A stretch of 64,000 nucleotides of DNA from Paenibacillus sp. J23TS9 (GCF_018403225.1 NZ_BOSG01000002.1:645836-709835), one strand, 5' to 3'; positions 18,536 through 28,518 are shown, counted from the first letter of the stretch. Notes: generated from the sequence alone by a model not told the origin. Translations and numbers: made by a program.

Positions 18536-19642
18536 CTATTCTCCCTTCTGCTCCATCTGCACCATCAACGCCCGCACCCGGCGAACGCCATCCTGATCCC
18601 CAGCCTGGCCTAAGCAATCCGCCAACAAATCATAGTAATTCAGCCGGCTTGGCTCCAATTCGATCAATTTCCAGAGCATCTGCACGCGGGATTCATTCGG
18701 TACCCGTTCGAGCGCTGCATTCATGAAGGACATCATGGCCGAGCGAAGCTCCATCCGGTAGGAATTAGCCCATTCGTAATGCTCCATTTCCAAATAATCG
18801 CCGCCGCTGTACAACTCAAGCATGTCCTCGGCTTTGGTTGCAGCATCTCCGTCCTTCAGCATCCCAAGCAGCTCCTCCAGGTCGCTGTGGATAGCCGACG
18901 GATCAATCCAATACCGCTCGTCACCGTAATTCACGAATCCGTCGTAGCCTTCCGCCTTAAATAGGCTCCGCAAGTAATAAAGGGACGTATGCAACAGCTT
19001 TTGTCCACGTTCCGCCGGATCATCCGGCCATAAATATTCCAGAATCGCGTATTTGTATACCGGCCGGCTCCGATGATGCCAAAGCAGCGCAAACAGCTCC
19101 TTCGTTTTCTTGGTGCGCCATGTCAATAGCCGGCCGTCTGGAGCGTACAGTTCCATACTACCCAACACTTTGAGCGACAGCTGCGGCTTATCTTCCGCGT
19201 GTCTTTCCGGTCCATCCGCCAACCTGGCGGCACTCAGCATGTTCCCATCCATAGAGTCCCCGCTCCGAATCTGCCTTTTGGCCTGCCGGTCCGCATAACG
19301 GGATAGCGTTCTAGCTAGCTTGTCCTTGGCGACCGGTTTAAGCAAATACCCGATGGCGGAGGTATCGAACGCATCAATCGCATACTGGTCGTGGGCCGTC
19401 ACAAAGATGATTTCAGCATCCGGAGAGCATGCTGCCAGCGCTCCTGCAGCCTCCAGCCCGCCCACTCCAGGCATTTCGATATCCAGAAAAATCAAATCCG
19501 GTTGGAGATCGCCGCAGCGTTCAATCGCTTCGGTAACCAGTTGAAACCTGCCGACGACCTCCACATCGCCAACTTCGTTCAGCATGATGTCCAAGACATC
19601 CAGCGCGATCTCTTCGTCGTCAATCAGAATGGCTCTCCACAT
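18536..19642 (-). CDS. Response regulator with SARP/BTAD-type output domain
   Basis: A 368-residue regulator. Residues 1-118 are a receiver domain (LIDDEEIALDV, phospho-acceptor Asp in LIFLDIEMPGVGG, Lys in YLLKPV). After a linker comes a winged-helix domain (about 150-245: KVLGSMELYAPDGRLLTWRT, TKELFALLWHHRSRPV, LYYLRSLFKAEG) and a tetratricopeptide-like bacterial transcriptional activation domain to the end (SDLEELLGML...GGDYLEMEHYEW). This is the SARP/BTAD architecture fused to a receiver. The ATG has GGAGGGGCG upstream and lies inside the 3' end of the kinase gene (23-bp overlap), so kinase and regulator are translated together. The target may be the dockerin/cohesin operon just downstream; that is inference from position. 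Confidence 0.88.
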   Translation of the reverse strand: MWRAILIDDEEIALDVLDIMLNEVGDVEVVGRFQLVTEAIERCGDLQPDLIFLDIEMPGVGGLEAAGALAACSPDAEIIFVTAHDQYAIDAFDTSAIGYLLKPVAKDKLARTLSRYADRQAKRQIRSGDSMDGNMLSAARLADGPERHAEDKPQLSLKVLGSMELYAPDGRLLTWRTKKTKELFALLWHHRSRPVYKYAILEYLWPDDPAERGQKLLHTSLYYLRSLFKAEGYDGFVNYGDERYWIDPSAIHSDLEELLGMLKDGDAATKAEDMLELYSGGDYLEMEHYEWANSYRMELRSAMMSFMNAALERVPNESRVQMLWKLIELEPSRLNYYDLLADCLGQAGDQDGVRRVRALMVQMEQKGE

Positions 19643-22600
19643 AACGCCCCTCCGTCAAATAAATCGTGATTCGAGTTCCTTCACCTAAGCGGCTTTGAAT
19701 GTCCAGATTCCATCCATACCTCATTTGCAGCCGGCGGTTCACATTTCCGATCCCGATGCCGCCAGACTTTCCTAGTTCCAGCTCCCTAAGCGTGCTTTCG
19801 TCCATTCCGGCTCCGTCATCCTCTACAACGATCTCAACGCCACGATCACCGCGGCGGACGATGATATCCACCGTTCCTCCTTCGGGCTTCTGCCCTATTC
19901 CGTGACGGACGGCATTTTCGACAATCGGCTGAAGGGTAAGCGGCGGCAGCATGGTGCGCGCATGCTCATCGATCTTATAGCGGACAACCAGCCGCTGGCC
20001 GAAACGAAGCTGCTCAATCGCAAGGTAGGCTTGTACCAGCTCCAACTCCCTTTCCAGCGGGACCAATTCTCCCTGAAAAACAAACGTGAACTTGGCGCGT
20101 AGATACGTAGTCAAATGCTGAATTGTCTCCCTCAGCTTGTCCACATTTTTGTAGCTGAGCCCGACCAGCGCATTGAGACTGTTGTACAGGAAATGCGGGG
20201 ATATTTGGGCCTGCAAAAAATCCATCTCCCGCCGTACCGCGAGCGACGAAGAACTTTTCATCGCCAGAAGCGACTGCACCCGGGCCCGAAGTTCCGCCAG
20301 TTGAAATGGCTTTTGCAAAATATCGTTGGCCCCCGCCCCAAAGGCGGCCAAAATATCGCGCGTCTGTCCCGAAGCGGTCAGCATCAGCACCGGAAGCTCT
20401 GCCAGCCCGTGCAGCGCGCGGATTTCGCGGCAAATGTCGAGTCCCGACACGCCGGGCATCATCAGATCGAGCAGCACCAGATCCGGCTGCTTTCGCCTCA
20501 GTGCTGTGAGTGCCTCGGCACCGCCGGACGCCGTCATATACGTATGGCCCATGGAAGCGATGGCGTCCATAGCCACTTTCAGATTGGAAGGCTCGTCGTC
20601 GACGATCAAAATATGGAAAGTCTCTTCCACGCCCCCAAGGGCAGGCGAGAGAGGAGCAGTTGGTATCCGGTTGTTCACGATCTCCTTGCATCCCTCATTC
20701 CCGGGGAATTCCATCTCCGCTATACGTTCGACTTGTTCTACGGCTGCTGCAGCCTCGTGCGTTCCGCTCCAGGCCAACGGCAGCGTAAAGGTAAACCGCG
20801 AGCCTCGGCCAACCGCAGACTCGACCTGCATGTGCCCACCTTGCAGCTCTACCAGCTGCTTAGATATACTGAGCCCAAGGCCGATGCCATCGCGCGAATG
20901 GGAGCCCTCCTCATCATGTTGAAAGAACGGCTGAAACAGCTCATCCATAATATCTGCCGGAATCCCCCTCCCGGTGTCACTGACGGAAACGGCCAGCAGT
21001 TCTCCCTGTATCTCCGCCGAAATCGTGACGGTTCCCCGGTCTGTGTACTTTAGCCCGTTCTCCAGCAAGTTGTGCAAAATTTGTCTCAGACGGTTCTCAT
21101 CGGCCAATACCAGCGGCAGCGCGGGAGGCAGCTCGCACACAAGCCGGACGCCGCTCTTGATCGGCGAGATCGACAAGGTTTCCAGGACGAAGCGCGTCGA
21201 CACGTACAGATCGACCGGCTTCAGCTGCACTTGGAACTGCCCGTACCGGATCCGGTTCATATCGAGGATATCATTCACCAGTCCGGCAAGCCGCCTCCCG
21301 ATCAGATGCAACAGCCGAACGTTCTCGCGGTGCTCTGCTGCAAGCGGCGATTCCTTGTTTTCCAGCAGTACTTCCGACAGATTAATGATGCCGTGCAAGG
21401 GCGTGCGAAGCTCATGCGACGTTTTTGCCAAAAACTCATCCTTTTGCCGGTCATGGATCAGCAGCTGTTCGGCCAGGCGTTCGCTCCGTAGAAAGGCTCC
21501 CCGAATCCGGTCCGTCATCAGGAACGACTGCGACAGCACGACCAGCAGAAGCGTAACGATGATGTAATAAGGACTATCCAGCGCCAGCTGGTAACGAGTC
21601 TGGGCAAACACCCAGCTGATAATCAAAAAGAACACGCCAAGCAAAATATAAAAAATCTGGATTCCCTGATGACGATTGCGGAAAATCGAGGCGAAGATAA
21701 ACCCGAAGGCCACAATCTGCAAAATAACACCAGGCCACAGCAGAACCAGCAGAAAATCATTCGGAAGACCGGCCAGCAAAGCCAGATAGGCAAAGGAAGC
21801 CCATTGGAATGCCCTGAACCAGTGGCCGCTTCTGTCAGTTAAATAGATGCGTACATAATGAATAAAGAACAGAATGGCCAGATACGGGAGGATGAACAGA
21901 AGCTTTTGCAGCAATAGAAAGGACATGGACGGAACCAGATTCCCCATAATAATTTCGTTATCGATGCTGAAAAAAAGCCCCAGTGCCAAACAGAACAAGC
22001 TGAAAAATATCAAGTATGGCTCCCGCCGCCACTGCCTGAACATCCCGGCAAAATAAATGCCAAAAGACAGCAGCGTAGTCATGACGATCACGTCGGCTAT
22101 GCGGGCGCTATCCCGCCGGTCCATGACATCGGCCGACAACCCGAACTCAGGTGCCTGCACGAGTCCTCCTTGCAAATATCGGTAGCTTGACACCTGAATG
22201 ATAATATCGATTTCCCGGCCGTTTGTCTCGACCGATCCAAAGAACGGAACATTGCTCGGCATAAAACTGTTATCCGACAAGGCAGGCTGCCCAGTGCCTC
22301 CAAGTTCCTTACCGCCCATGTAAATACGGCTCGACATCCGAATTTTTTTGGCTCGAAGGCCATAATCCCCCATGTCGCTCACCAAAAGCCGCAGCCGGTA
22401 CGTTCCGGCCCCGTAGCCGTCGTCCGACACCTTACCTTCCCAACCTCCAGGGACGGAGAGAAAACGCCGCTCCGGCTGCTGTTCCGTTCCCCGTTCGGCG
22501 GGATCGGTGAAGTCCTGAGGCGTCATCAGCCGATCCTTGTAAAATTCCCATTCACCTCGAAGGGGAATGATCCCTTGCTGCACAAAGTTCCACTGCCTGG

Positions 22601-22727
22601 CATCCAGCACGCCTTTACGCGCTTCCGGGTAGCTAACGTTTGGATGAAGCCATTCATAAATGAAGACAGAGGTCGCGACGGCAAATACGGCGACCATGAC
22701 GATCAAACCTGATAATTGCTTTTTCAT
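19620..22727 (-). CDS. 7TMR-DISM hybrid sensor kinase with two kinase modules and a receiver
   Basis: About 1035 residues from the ATG at 22727 (GGAAGG upstream; an in-frame start 13 codons earlier is possible). Order of modules: a membrane anchor, an extracellular 7TMR-DISM sensory domain (carbohydrate-binding-like beta domain, about 50-195), seven transmembrane helices (about 200-400), HisKA (DEFLAKTSHELRTPLHGI) plus HATPase (DTGRGIPADIMDELFQPFF), a receiver domain (LVLLDLMMPGVSGLD), then a second, LytS-type kinase core (QAQISPHFLYNSLN) with its own HATPase (VEDDGAGMDE, SGGIGIGNVNRRL). Two complete kinase cores in one chain is unusual. It probably senses a surface carbohydrate or lipid ligand, and the overlapping regulator gene is its likely partner. 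Confidence 0.9.
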   Translation of the reverse strand: MKKQLSGLIVMVAVFAVATSVFIYEWLHPNVSYPEARKGVLDARQWNFVQQGIIPLRGEWEFYKDRLMTPQDFTDPAERGTEQQPERRFLSVPGGWEGKVSDDGYGAGTYRLRLLVSDMGDYGLRAKKIRMSSRIYMGGKELGGTGQPALSDNSFMPSNVPFFGSVETNGREIDIIIQVSSYRYLQGGLVQAPEFGLSADVMDRRDSARIADVIVMTTLLSFGIYFAGMFRQWRREPYLIFFSLFCLALGLFFSIDNEIIMGNLVPSMSFLLLQKLLFILPYLAILFFIHYVRIYLTDRSGHWFRAFQWASFAYLALLAGLPNDFLLVLLWPGVILQIVAFGFIFASIFRNRHQGIQIFYILLGVFFLIISWVFAQTRYQLALDSPYYIIVTLLLVVLSQSFLMTDRIRGAFLRSERLAEQLLIHDRQKDEFLAKTSHELRTPLHGIINLSEVLLENKESPLAAEHRENVRLLHLIGRRLAGLVNDILDMNRIRYGQFQVQLKPVDLYVSTRFVLETLSISPIKSGVRLVCELPPALPLVLADENRLRQILHNLLENGLKYTDRGTVTISAEIQGELLAVSVSDTGRGIPADIMDELFQPFFQHDEEGSHSRDGIGLGLSISKQLVELQGGHMQVESAVGRGSRFTFTLPLAWSGTHEAAAAVEQVERIAEMEFPGNEGCKEIVNNRIPTAPLSPALGGVEETFHILIVDDEPSNLKVAMDAIASMGHTYMTASGGAEALTALRRKQPDLVLLDLMMPGVSGLDICREIRALHGLAELPVLMLTASGQTRDILAAFGAGANDILQKPFQLAELRARVQSLLAMKSSSSLAVRREMDFLQAQISPHFLYNSLNALVGLSYKNVDKLRETIQHLTTYLRAKFTFVFQGELVPLERELELVQAYLAIEQLRFGQRLVVRYKIDEHARTMLPPLTLQPIVENAVRHGIGQKPEGGTVDIIVRRGDRGVEIVVEDDGAGMDESTLRELELGKSGGIGIGNVNRRLQMRYGWNLDIQSRLGEGTRITIYLTEGRYVESHSD

Positions 22728-22980
22728 AGGCTGCAAGTTCCTTCCTGCCATAGGAAACAGATTCAAAGAGTATAATCATTGCACAAAAAGCATGATTCAA
22801 AGCATTTGAACCATCCATTTCTTCCCACAAAAGCTGAATTAAACCCTATCATACCATGCCTACCCGGCTCTGTTATACATGTCTGCTGCATCGGAAGAAG
22901 CCAGGCACGATCCCGATTACGCTTTGGAATCATTCCATCCCAGCATGTCTTTGGCCACAGCCGAAGCGCCAGCTACGAGA

Positions 22981-23021
22981 AAAACCACCGCCCCTCTTCA
23001 GATGAGGAATGCGGTGGTTTT
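22981..23021. terminator. Bidirectional terminator hairpin (shared with 13279)
   Basis: AAAACCACCGC (22981-22991) pairs with GCGGTGGTTTT (23011-23021). It ends the serine hydrolase gene on the minus strand. Confidence 0.75.
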
Positions 23022-23071
23022 TCAGTTTAGAAGATATTTAGGATAAAGGAAATATAATGGCTGGCATTGCC

Positions 23072-25144
23072 TTATTTTTTATCGAGCTGGATGCTGAACG
23101 AAGAACCGGCATCCCCCGCGAAAACGATCGTTCCGCCCTTAGGCAGGACGACTTGGTTCGAGCCGCTGACTTCGCTCATGTTCACGCAGTTCCCCGCGGC
23201 GTCATAGACCACAAATCCGCCTTCGACCGGCAGCCTTACGGTCATCGTCTTGCCCGCTGCCGCAGCAGGGACCGTGAACCATCTGGCGTAGCCGTCATCC
23301 TTCACTGTTACGGTCGACTGTTTGCCTTGGTACAGCGGTTTGACCAGATCCTCGCTGACGAACAGGCTTCCCGCCGTTTCCAGGTACTCAGCGCCATCCT
23401 TTTGGTAGAAGCTGTATCCGGCCGTATCCCGGCCGCCCATACCAGGAATTTGCAGGCTGCTTACCGCCGTGTCCGGTCCGGTAATTTTCTTGTCGTTCAA
23501 ATATCCTTGAAAGTCCTTAGTAAGCTTCATTTCGAGCGTCGGTTTCATCAAGTACATGACTGACGTGTATTTCTCGTTGACCGGGTAATAGGTTTTGCCT
23601 TCCCGCTTCGACCAAGCAGCGGCCGTTTCCTTCGTCAGTGGGTTACTGTCCAGCTTCTGGGCGAGATAATGGGACATCGCCACTTGCCCGAGCTCAGGTA
23701 CCGTGCTGTATTGGCGAACCCAAAGGTAGGTTAGGCCGTTCGATTCGGTCACGAAGCTGAGCTTCGCTGTCCCTGCTTCGTCCACAAATGTTCCGTCCGT
23801 GGTGTACACGTACTTCTCTGCCGGATATTCCGGCACATTCGGCACCGTGACGGACATGATTCCATCTTTCAGGCCAACCTTGACGAGCTGTCCCGTGGAG
23901 CCGTAATATCCGGCGACCTTCTTCATGTCCTCCGGCAGGCTGACCGGAACCGGTTTGCCGAACGATTTATCCGGCTTAATTTCCTTGATGGCCCCTTTTT
24001 CTTTCAGCGCTTCAAGCAGAATTTGGGTCGCCAGAAGCTGGTTCGTCGAGCTGCTGCCGCCCGAGGATACGACAGCCGCGGCCATGTCCTGCTCCGGAAG
24101 GACGATCAGCGAAGCATGATACAAGATCGTGTCCCCGCCCTTCACCACAGCCTGGATGCCGTAATCATTAAACGGATACAATCTTACGCTGTCCCAGCCG
24201 AGGCCATAATCAAAGGAGTTGTCCGCGTCTTTAGGCCACAGTCCTTTTTTATATTCGGACTGTCCCATGGCTTCCACCGACTTGGCAGAGAGAATGCCCG
24301 GTTTCTGACCGGTAAAGATTTGCGAGAACCGTGCCATATCTTCCGCCGTGGAATAAATGCCTCCCGTTCCGATGACATTCACCGTTTCATTCGGCAGCTG
24401 CTGCGGAATCGTAGGATAATACAGCCCTGCGGTTTTAGCCGTATCTACCATATCCTGCGAGGTTTTTGTATCGTTCATGCCCAGCGGCTCAGTGAAATAT
24501 TGGTGCACAAAGGCGGTAAACTTCATTCCGCTTACGCGTTCCACCAAAATCTCCGCCAACGTAAAGCCGTCGTTACAGTAGACCGAGAAGGCGCCAGGAT
24601 CGGCCTTCAAGCTTTGCTTGGACAGCTGCTCCAGCAGCGTGTCGTGGGCGTAAGGGTCCGAATCCTCGAACAAAAATGCGTTGTTCAAGCTGGAACCCTG
24701 AATCCCGGAGGAATGGTTCAGAAGCATGCGCGGAGTGATTTGCTTGTAACGCTCATCCTTCATTTTGAAATCCGGTATGTACTGTACTAGCGGGGTATCC
24801 AGGTTGATCTTCCCCTCGTCGGCCAGCTTCATGACAGCAGAGGTGGTGAACATTTTGCTCGTCGAGCCGATGCCGTACATCGTGCCCGGTGTAAGCGGAG
24901 TCTTCCCCTTTTCGTCATTTTTCCCGGCTTGGCCGGATACGGTGATCTTTCCCTGATCGATGAGCGCGTACTGAACGCTGACCGTTCCATACTGCTCGGT
25001 GAGCAGTGCCGCCTTTTTCGCCGCGAGTGCTCCCAGCCCTTGGTCGGGAATCGCTGCTTCCGTGCCGGACGCCATCGCCGCGGTTGGAACAAGCGGCGTT
25101 AATATCAGCGCGGCTGCCAGAAGCCATGCCATTCTTTTCTTCAT
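23072..25144 (-). CDS. Secreted serine hydrolase of the beta-lactamase/PBP-like family
   Basis: A 690-residue protein with a signal peptide (MKKRMAWLLAAALILTP, ending AMASG). Residues about 36-385 form a class C beta-lactamase/D-alanyl-D-alanine-carboxypeptidase-like domain. The nucleophile motif S-x-x-K appears as STSKMF near 94-97, and Y-x-N as YCN near 190. The remaining ~300 residues are a beta-rich C-terminal domain, partly like the extra domains of EstB/PBP4-type esterases. Such enzymes act outside the membrane on peptidoglycan peptides or esters; which is not evident. AAAGGAGG precedes the ATG. The gene is monocistronic with its own terminator, upstream of the hybrid kinase. Confidence 0.85.
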   Translation of the reverse strand: MKKRMAWLLAAALILTPLVPTAAMASGTEAAIPDQGLGALAAKKAALLTEQYGTVSVQYALIDQGKITVSGQAGKNDEKGKTPLTPGTMYGIGSTSKMFTTSAVMKLADEGKINLDTPLVQYIPDFKMKDERYKQITPRMLLNHSSGIQGSSLNNAFLFEDSDPYAHDTLLEQLSKQSLKADPGAFSVYCNDGFTLAEILVERVSGMKFTAFVHQYFTEPLGMNDTKTSQDMVDTAKTAGLYYPTIPQQLPNETVNVIGTGGIYSTAEDMARFSQIFTGQKPGILSAKSVEAMGQSEYKKGLWPKDADNSFDYGLGWDSVRLYPFNDYGIQAVVKGGDTILYHASLIVLPEQDMAAAVVSSGGSSSTNQLLATQILLEALKEKGAIKEIKPDKSFGKPVPVSLPEDMKKVAGYYGSTGQLVKVGLKDGIMSVTVPNVPEYPAEKYVYTTDGTFVDEAGTAKLSFVTESNGLTYLWVRQYSTVPELGQVAMSHYLAQKLDSNPLTKETAAAWSKREGKTYYPVNEKYTSVMYLMKPTLEMKLTKDFQGYLNDKKITGPDTAVSSLQIPGMGGRDTAGYSFYQKDGAEYLETAGSLFVSEDLVKPLYQGKQSTVTVKDDGYARWFTVPAAAAGKTMTVRLPVEGGFVVYDAAGNCVNMSEVSGSNQVVLPKGGTIVFAGDAGSSFSIQLDKK

Positions 25145-25302
25145 AAATGAACCTCCTTTTATTGGGTTACACTGTAGTACGTTTTGGACCCTAATTTGGT
25201 TCAGTTTTCCAACAAAAAAAGGAACTTCGTCTCATACCGCAGTCCAATCTAGGACCAGCCGTCTATCGGGAAAACGGTGGAAAATGCCTATCCGCTGACT
25301 TC

Positions 25303-25332
25303 AAAAAGGCAGCCGCCCGAGGCTGCCTTTCT
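25303..25332 (-). terminator. Terminator at the end of sugar locus 1
   Basis: On the minus strand AAAGGCAGCC...GGCTGCCTTTTTGA forms a strong stem followed by a T-run. It lies 67 bp after the FAD oxidoreductase stop. Confidence 0.8.
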
Positions 25333-25398
25333 CGCCGCATGCAGCTCCCGGGCGATGCGGCGTTACATGACGTAAGTCCACCAAAGGCGGCCTCAGCT

Positions 25399-27645
25399 TT
25401 AATACACCCGAATTTCCACCAGCTCCCCGCACGGAGCGCCGTTCGTCTCTTCGATGACGATGCGCAGCACATCGGCCAAGACCGGCTCCTTCATACGGAT
25501 GCGATTGCTTCTACGCCGATTATCCCCAACTGATGTTGCAACACGCCACTGCCCTTGAACCCGGGCCTCGATCCGGTACGACTTCACCAGCTCGGGAATG
25601 ATATCGAATGACGTACGGTGATGATGAAGGTTGATCAGGTCCTCGTTCACGTCATCGTTCCACGTCAGCATGATTTCCTTCATCGATATTTCATGCTCCC
25701 AAGTCAATTGCAGCCAAGCCTCGCGCTCAGGCCCGATCGGCTCGGATGTCCACAGATTCGGACCGCCGAATGGCCGTTTGTATCCACCGACTGCCTTCTC
25801 CGGCGCATAGGCTTCTGTTCTGCCCTTGACCTTAAAGCAGAAGGGCTGACGGACCGCCGCCTTCATACTCCAAGCCACGACGGGTTGATTCTCATCGTGC
25901 TCCTCCAGATTGGCCGATGCATTAGGAACTGCCCCCTTCTCAAAAGCGAGGATGCCGGTAAGCGGTTCGGCCGCCCGGTACAAGCTGACATCCGGATTCT
26001 CGCGGATGATGACAAAGGCATTCTGCGGCGCATCCGGCGCCCAATGGAGCGGCAGGGATATCCACTGCGCCTCGCCCTTGGAAACCGTCGTCTCCGCTTC
26101 AGTTATCTTCGAATGCGGCACGTAGTTCTCCGGACGGCCGGTGTCCCATAACTCTACGGTAAGCCGGGTATCCCCGGCCGCGTCTACGAGCAGCTCCAGC
26201 CTTTCGACCGCCGGGTCAACCGGGAACAAAATCGCGGCATCACGCTCCAGCCGGGTTGCCTCATGCGGTTTATCCACACTGATGCTGCTTCGAAACGATG
26301 ATGCCGAAACCTGCGCCAGGCGGGCCAGGTCCCGTTCGTCTTCATGCCGCAGACCGATGACGGAAGCGTCCTGGCGCAGCAGCGTCTGCTGCAGCTCTTG
26401 TAGATGTGAGTGGTAGATCTCCCTCGGAGATACGCCCTTCGCGGCGCACAGCGAAGCAGCGGTACCGGCCGCTTCTCCCATAACCGCGCAGGTTGCCATG
26501 ACGCGCGTCGTGCCGAATGCCACGTGGGAAGCGCTGATGTTGCGGCCGGCGAACAGTAGATTTCCCACGTTGGCCGAGTACAGGCTACGGTATGGAATAT
26601 GATAGTTACCGTCTGCATGCATATGCTTGGAACCACTGGCTTCGGCATACATCCCCTGCGGGGGATGCAGATCGATGGACCAGCCGCCAAAGGCGATCCG
26701 GTCATGGAACGGCTCCTGCGCGATGATATCGTTCTGGTTCAGCACATAATCGCCGACGAAACGGCGGTATTCCCTTTTTCCCGGGATGGAGCCGACCCAC
26801 TCCAAAGTCATGCTTTCGGCCTCAAACTGCCCCGAATTTTTGATATAGTCCCAAATGCCGTAAATGACAGACCACAGCTCGTCCCGGATCACTTCATTAT
26901 CATGGACCGTATCCAGCTCACCGCCCCACTCGATCCACCAATAATGGCAGCCCGAGTCGCCGCTGCGGATCACTCGCTTGATCGGGATTGGCGTCTGCTC
27001 GATGTCCTTGGCAAAGGAAGGCGGCATGAACCGGACCGGATGCCCCGCGTCCTTCGTGTAGAATAGCAGCGTACTGCCCAAGGTAATGCCGTCCGCTTCC
27101 TCCGGCGCCCACGCTTCCCCGTATTCATGGGAGGCTTCCCGGCCGATCCGGTGCCGTGCACCCGCCATGAAGCCGACGAGGCCGTCGCCGGTGCAATCCA
27201 GGAAGACCGGGCTTTCCAGGCGGATGCGCCGCTCGGAGCCCATCATCCAGCCGGTCACTGACCGGATCATCCGGTTCTCCTCCGGACCGTCCGCTTCGAC
27301 TTCATGTACATCGGTATTCAGCAGCAGCGTGATGTTCGGCTCCGCCTTGACCGCTTCCAGGATAACCAAATCCCACAAATACGGATTGCCATCCGGATTG
27401 CGGTACTGGTTCTCCACGAACAGCTCACCCAGGATGCCGGTCTCCCGTGCATACCGGTTGATGCCGTGCGCGGTCGCCCCGCACACCCATACCCTTACTT
27501 CGCTGCTCGAATTGCCTCCCAGAACCGGGCGGTTGTTCACGAGCACGACCTTGCTGCCGAGCCTTGCTGCCGCAATGGCGGCACATACGCCTGCCAGTCC
27601 GCCGCCGATCACGGCCACATCGCTTTGCATCGTCTCCGTTTTCAT
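25399..27645 (-). CDS. FAD-dependent oxidoreductase with C-terminal discoidin-like domain
   Basis: A 748-residue protein. The N-terminus has a dinucleotide-binding fold (DVAVIGGGLAGVCAAIAAARLG, then LGGNSSSEVR) typical of the FAD_oxidored family found in carbohydrate operons and sometimes labelled xanthan-lyase-like. The FAD-binding end of that domain is visible at LFAGRNISASHVAFG. The last ~130 residues (NLWTSEPIGPEREAWLQ...ADVLRIVIEETNGAPCGELVEIRVY) resemble an F5/8 (discoidin) carbohydrate-binding fold. There is no signal peptide, so it works in the cytoplasm. It starts 4 bp after the permease gene, with AAGGGTGAGAG as ribosome binding site, and is the last gene of the importer operon. Probably it oxidises or otherwise modifies the imported sugar; the reaction is unknown. 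Confidence 0.82.
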   Translation of the reverse strand: MKTETMQSDVAVIGGGLAGVCAAIAAARLGSKVVLVNNRPVLGGNSSSEVRVWVCGATAHGINRYARETGILGELFVENQYRNPDGNPYLWDLVILEAVKAEPNITLLLNTDVHEVEADGPEENRMIRSVTGWMMGSERRIRLESPVFLDCTGDGLVGFMAGARHRIGREASHEYGEAWAPEEADGITLGSTLLFYTKDAGHPVRFMPPSFAKDIEQTPIPIKRVIRSGDSGCHYWWIEWGGELDTVHDNEVIRDELWSVIYGIWDYIKNSGQFEAESMTLEWVGSIPGKREYRRFVGDYVLNQNDIIAQEPFHDRIAFGGWSIDLHPPQGMYAEASGSKHMHADGNYHIPYRSLYSANVGNLLFAGRNISASHVAFGTTRVMATCAVMGEAAGTAASLCAAKGVSPREIYHSHLQELQQTLLRQDASVIGLRHEDERDLARLAQVSASSFRSSISVDKPHEATRLERDAAILFPVDPAVERLELLVDAAGDTRLTVELWDTGRPENYVPHSKITEAETTVSKGEAQWISLPLHWAPDAPQNAFVIIRENPDVSLYRAAEPLTGILAFEKGAVPNASANLEEHDENQPVVAWSMKAAVRQPFCFKVKGRTEAYAPEKAVGGYKRPFGGPNLWTSEPIGPEREAWLQLTWEHEISMKEIMLTWNDDVNEDLINLHHHRTSFDIIPELVKSYRIEARVQGQWRVATSVGDNRRRSNRIRMKEPVLADVLRIVIEETNGAPCGELVEIRVY

Positions 27646-27649
27646 TCTC

Positions 27650-28495
27650 TCACCCTTTCACCGCAGAGTTGGTCAAGCCTTGAATAATGTAGCGCTGGCC
27701 GATCGCGAACACGACGATCATCGGGATAATGCCCGCAGACGCCGCAGCCATCATGCCATTGTAATCCACCGTATTTTCCAGGATAAAATTCTGAAGCCCA
27801 AGCGGAATAGTATATAGCCGCTCGTCGATCAAAAAGACCAGCGCATTCTCGTAATCGTTCCACTGCCAGGAGAAATCGATGATAGCCAAGGTGGCCAGCG
27901 CCGGTTTGGCGAGCGGAAGAATAAGACGGAAGAAAATCCGGAAATGCCCCGCTCCGTCGATAAAGGCCGACTCGGAAATCTCATGGGGAATGGACAGGAA
28001 GAACTGGCGCAGCATAAACACGCCGAAAATTGTAAACATGCCGGGCAGAATCAACGCCAGATGCGTATTGTATATGCCGGCCCATTCAAACATGATGAAC
28101 TTGGGCACGAACAGCACCTGCGGGGGAATCATCATCATGGATAAATAGAGCATAAACAGGGCATTTCTCCCCTTGAATTCGATCCGGGCGAAGCCGTATG
28201 CCGCGAAAGCGGACAGGAACGTGGCTCCGACCATGCCGATGAGGGCGATTTTCAGCGAGTTCAGGTAATAGGCACCGAAGCTCTTCGGTCCGCTCCACAC
28301 CTTGAGATGATGCTCCCAGGTCGGATGCGAGGGAATCCACTCGATCGGGTATTTGAATACCTCGGCCGGGGTTTTCAGTGACGTGCTGATCATCCATAAA
28401 AAAGGCATAATCATCACGATGGCCAGCGCCAGCATAATCAACGTCACCAGCAGCCGGCCCGGCGTGCCGGCCAGCAGTCGTTTTTTGAGTTCCAT
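27650..28495 (-). CDS. Carbohydrate ABC transporter permease (MalG/AraQ type)
   Basis: A 281-residue membrane protein with six predicted helices. The conserved cytoplasmic EAA loop reads ESAFIDGAGHFRIFFRLILPLAKPALA, where the family contacts the ATPase. This is the second permease of a CUT1-type importer and forms a heterodimer with the product of the gene starting at 29400. GAGAGG lies upstream of the ATG. It ends TNSAVKG, the usual C-terminus of MalG-type permeases. Confidence 0.92.
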   Translation of the reverse strand: MELKKRLLAGTPGRLLVTLIMLALAIVMIMPFLWMISTSLKTPAEVFKYPIEWIPSHPTWEHHLKVWSGPKSFGAYYLNSLKIALIGMVGATFLSAFAAYGFARIEFKGRNALFMLYLSMMMIPPQVLFVPKFIMFEWAGIYNTHLALILPGMFTIFGVFMLRQFFLSIPHEISESAFIDGAGHFRIFFRLILPLAKPALATLAIIDFSWQWNDYENALVFLIDERLYTIPLGLQNFILENTVDYNGMMAAASAGIIPMIVVFAIGQRYIIQGLTNSAVKG

Positions 28496-28518
28496 GATGC
28501 TTCAGGCCTCTCTTTCTC

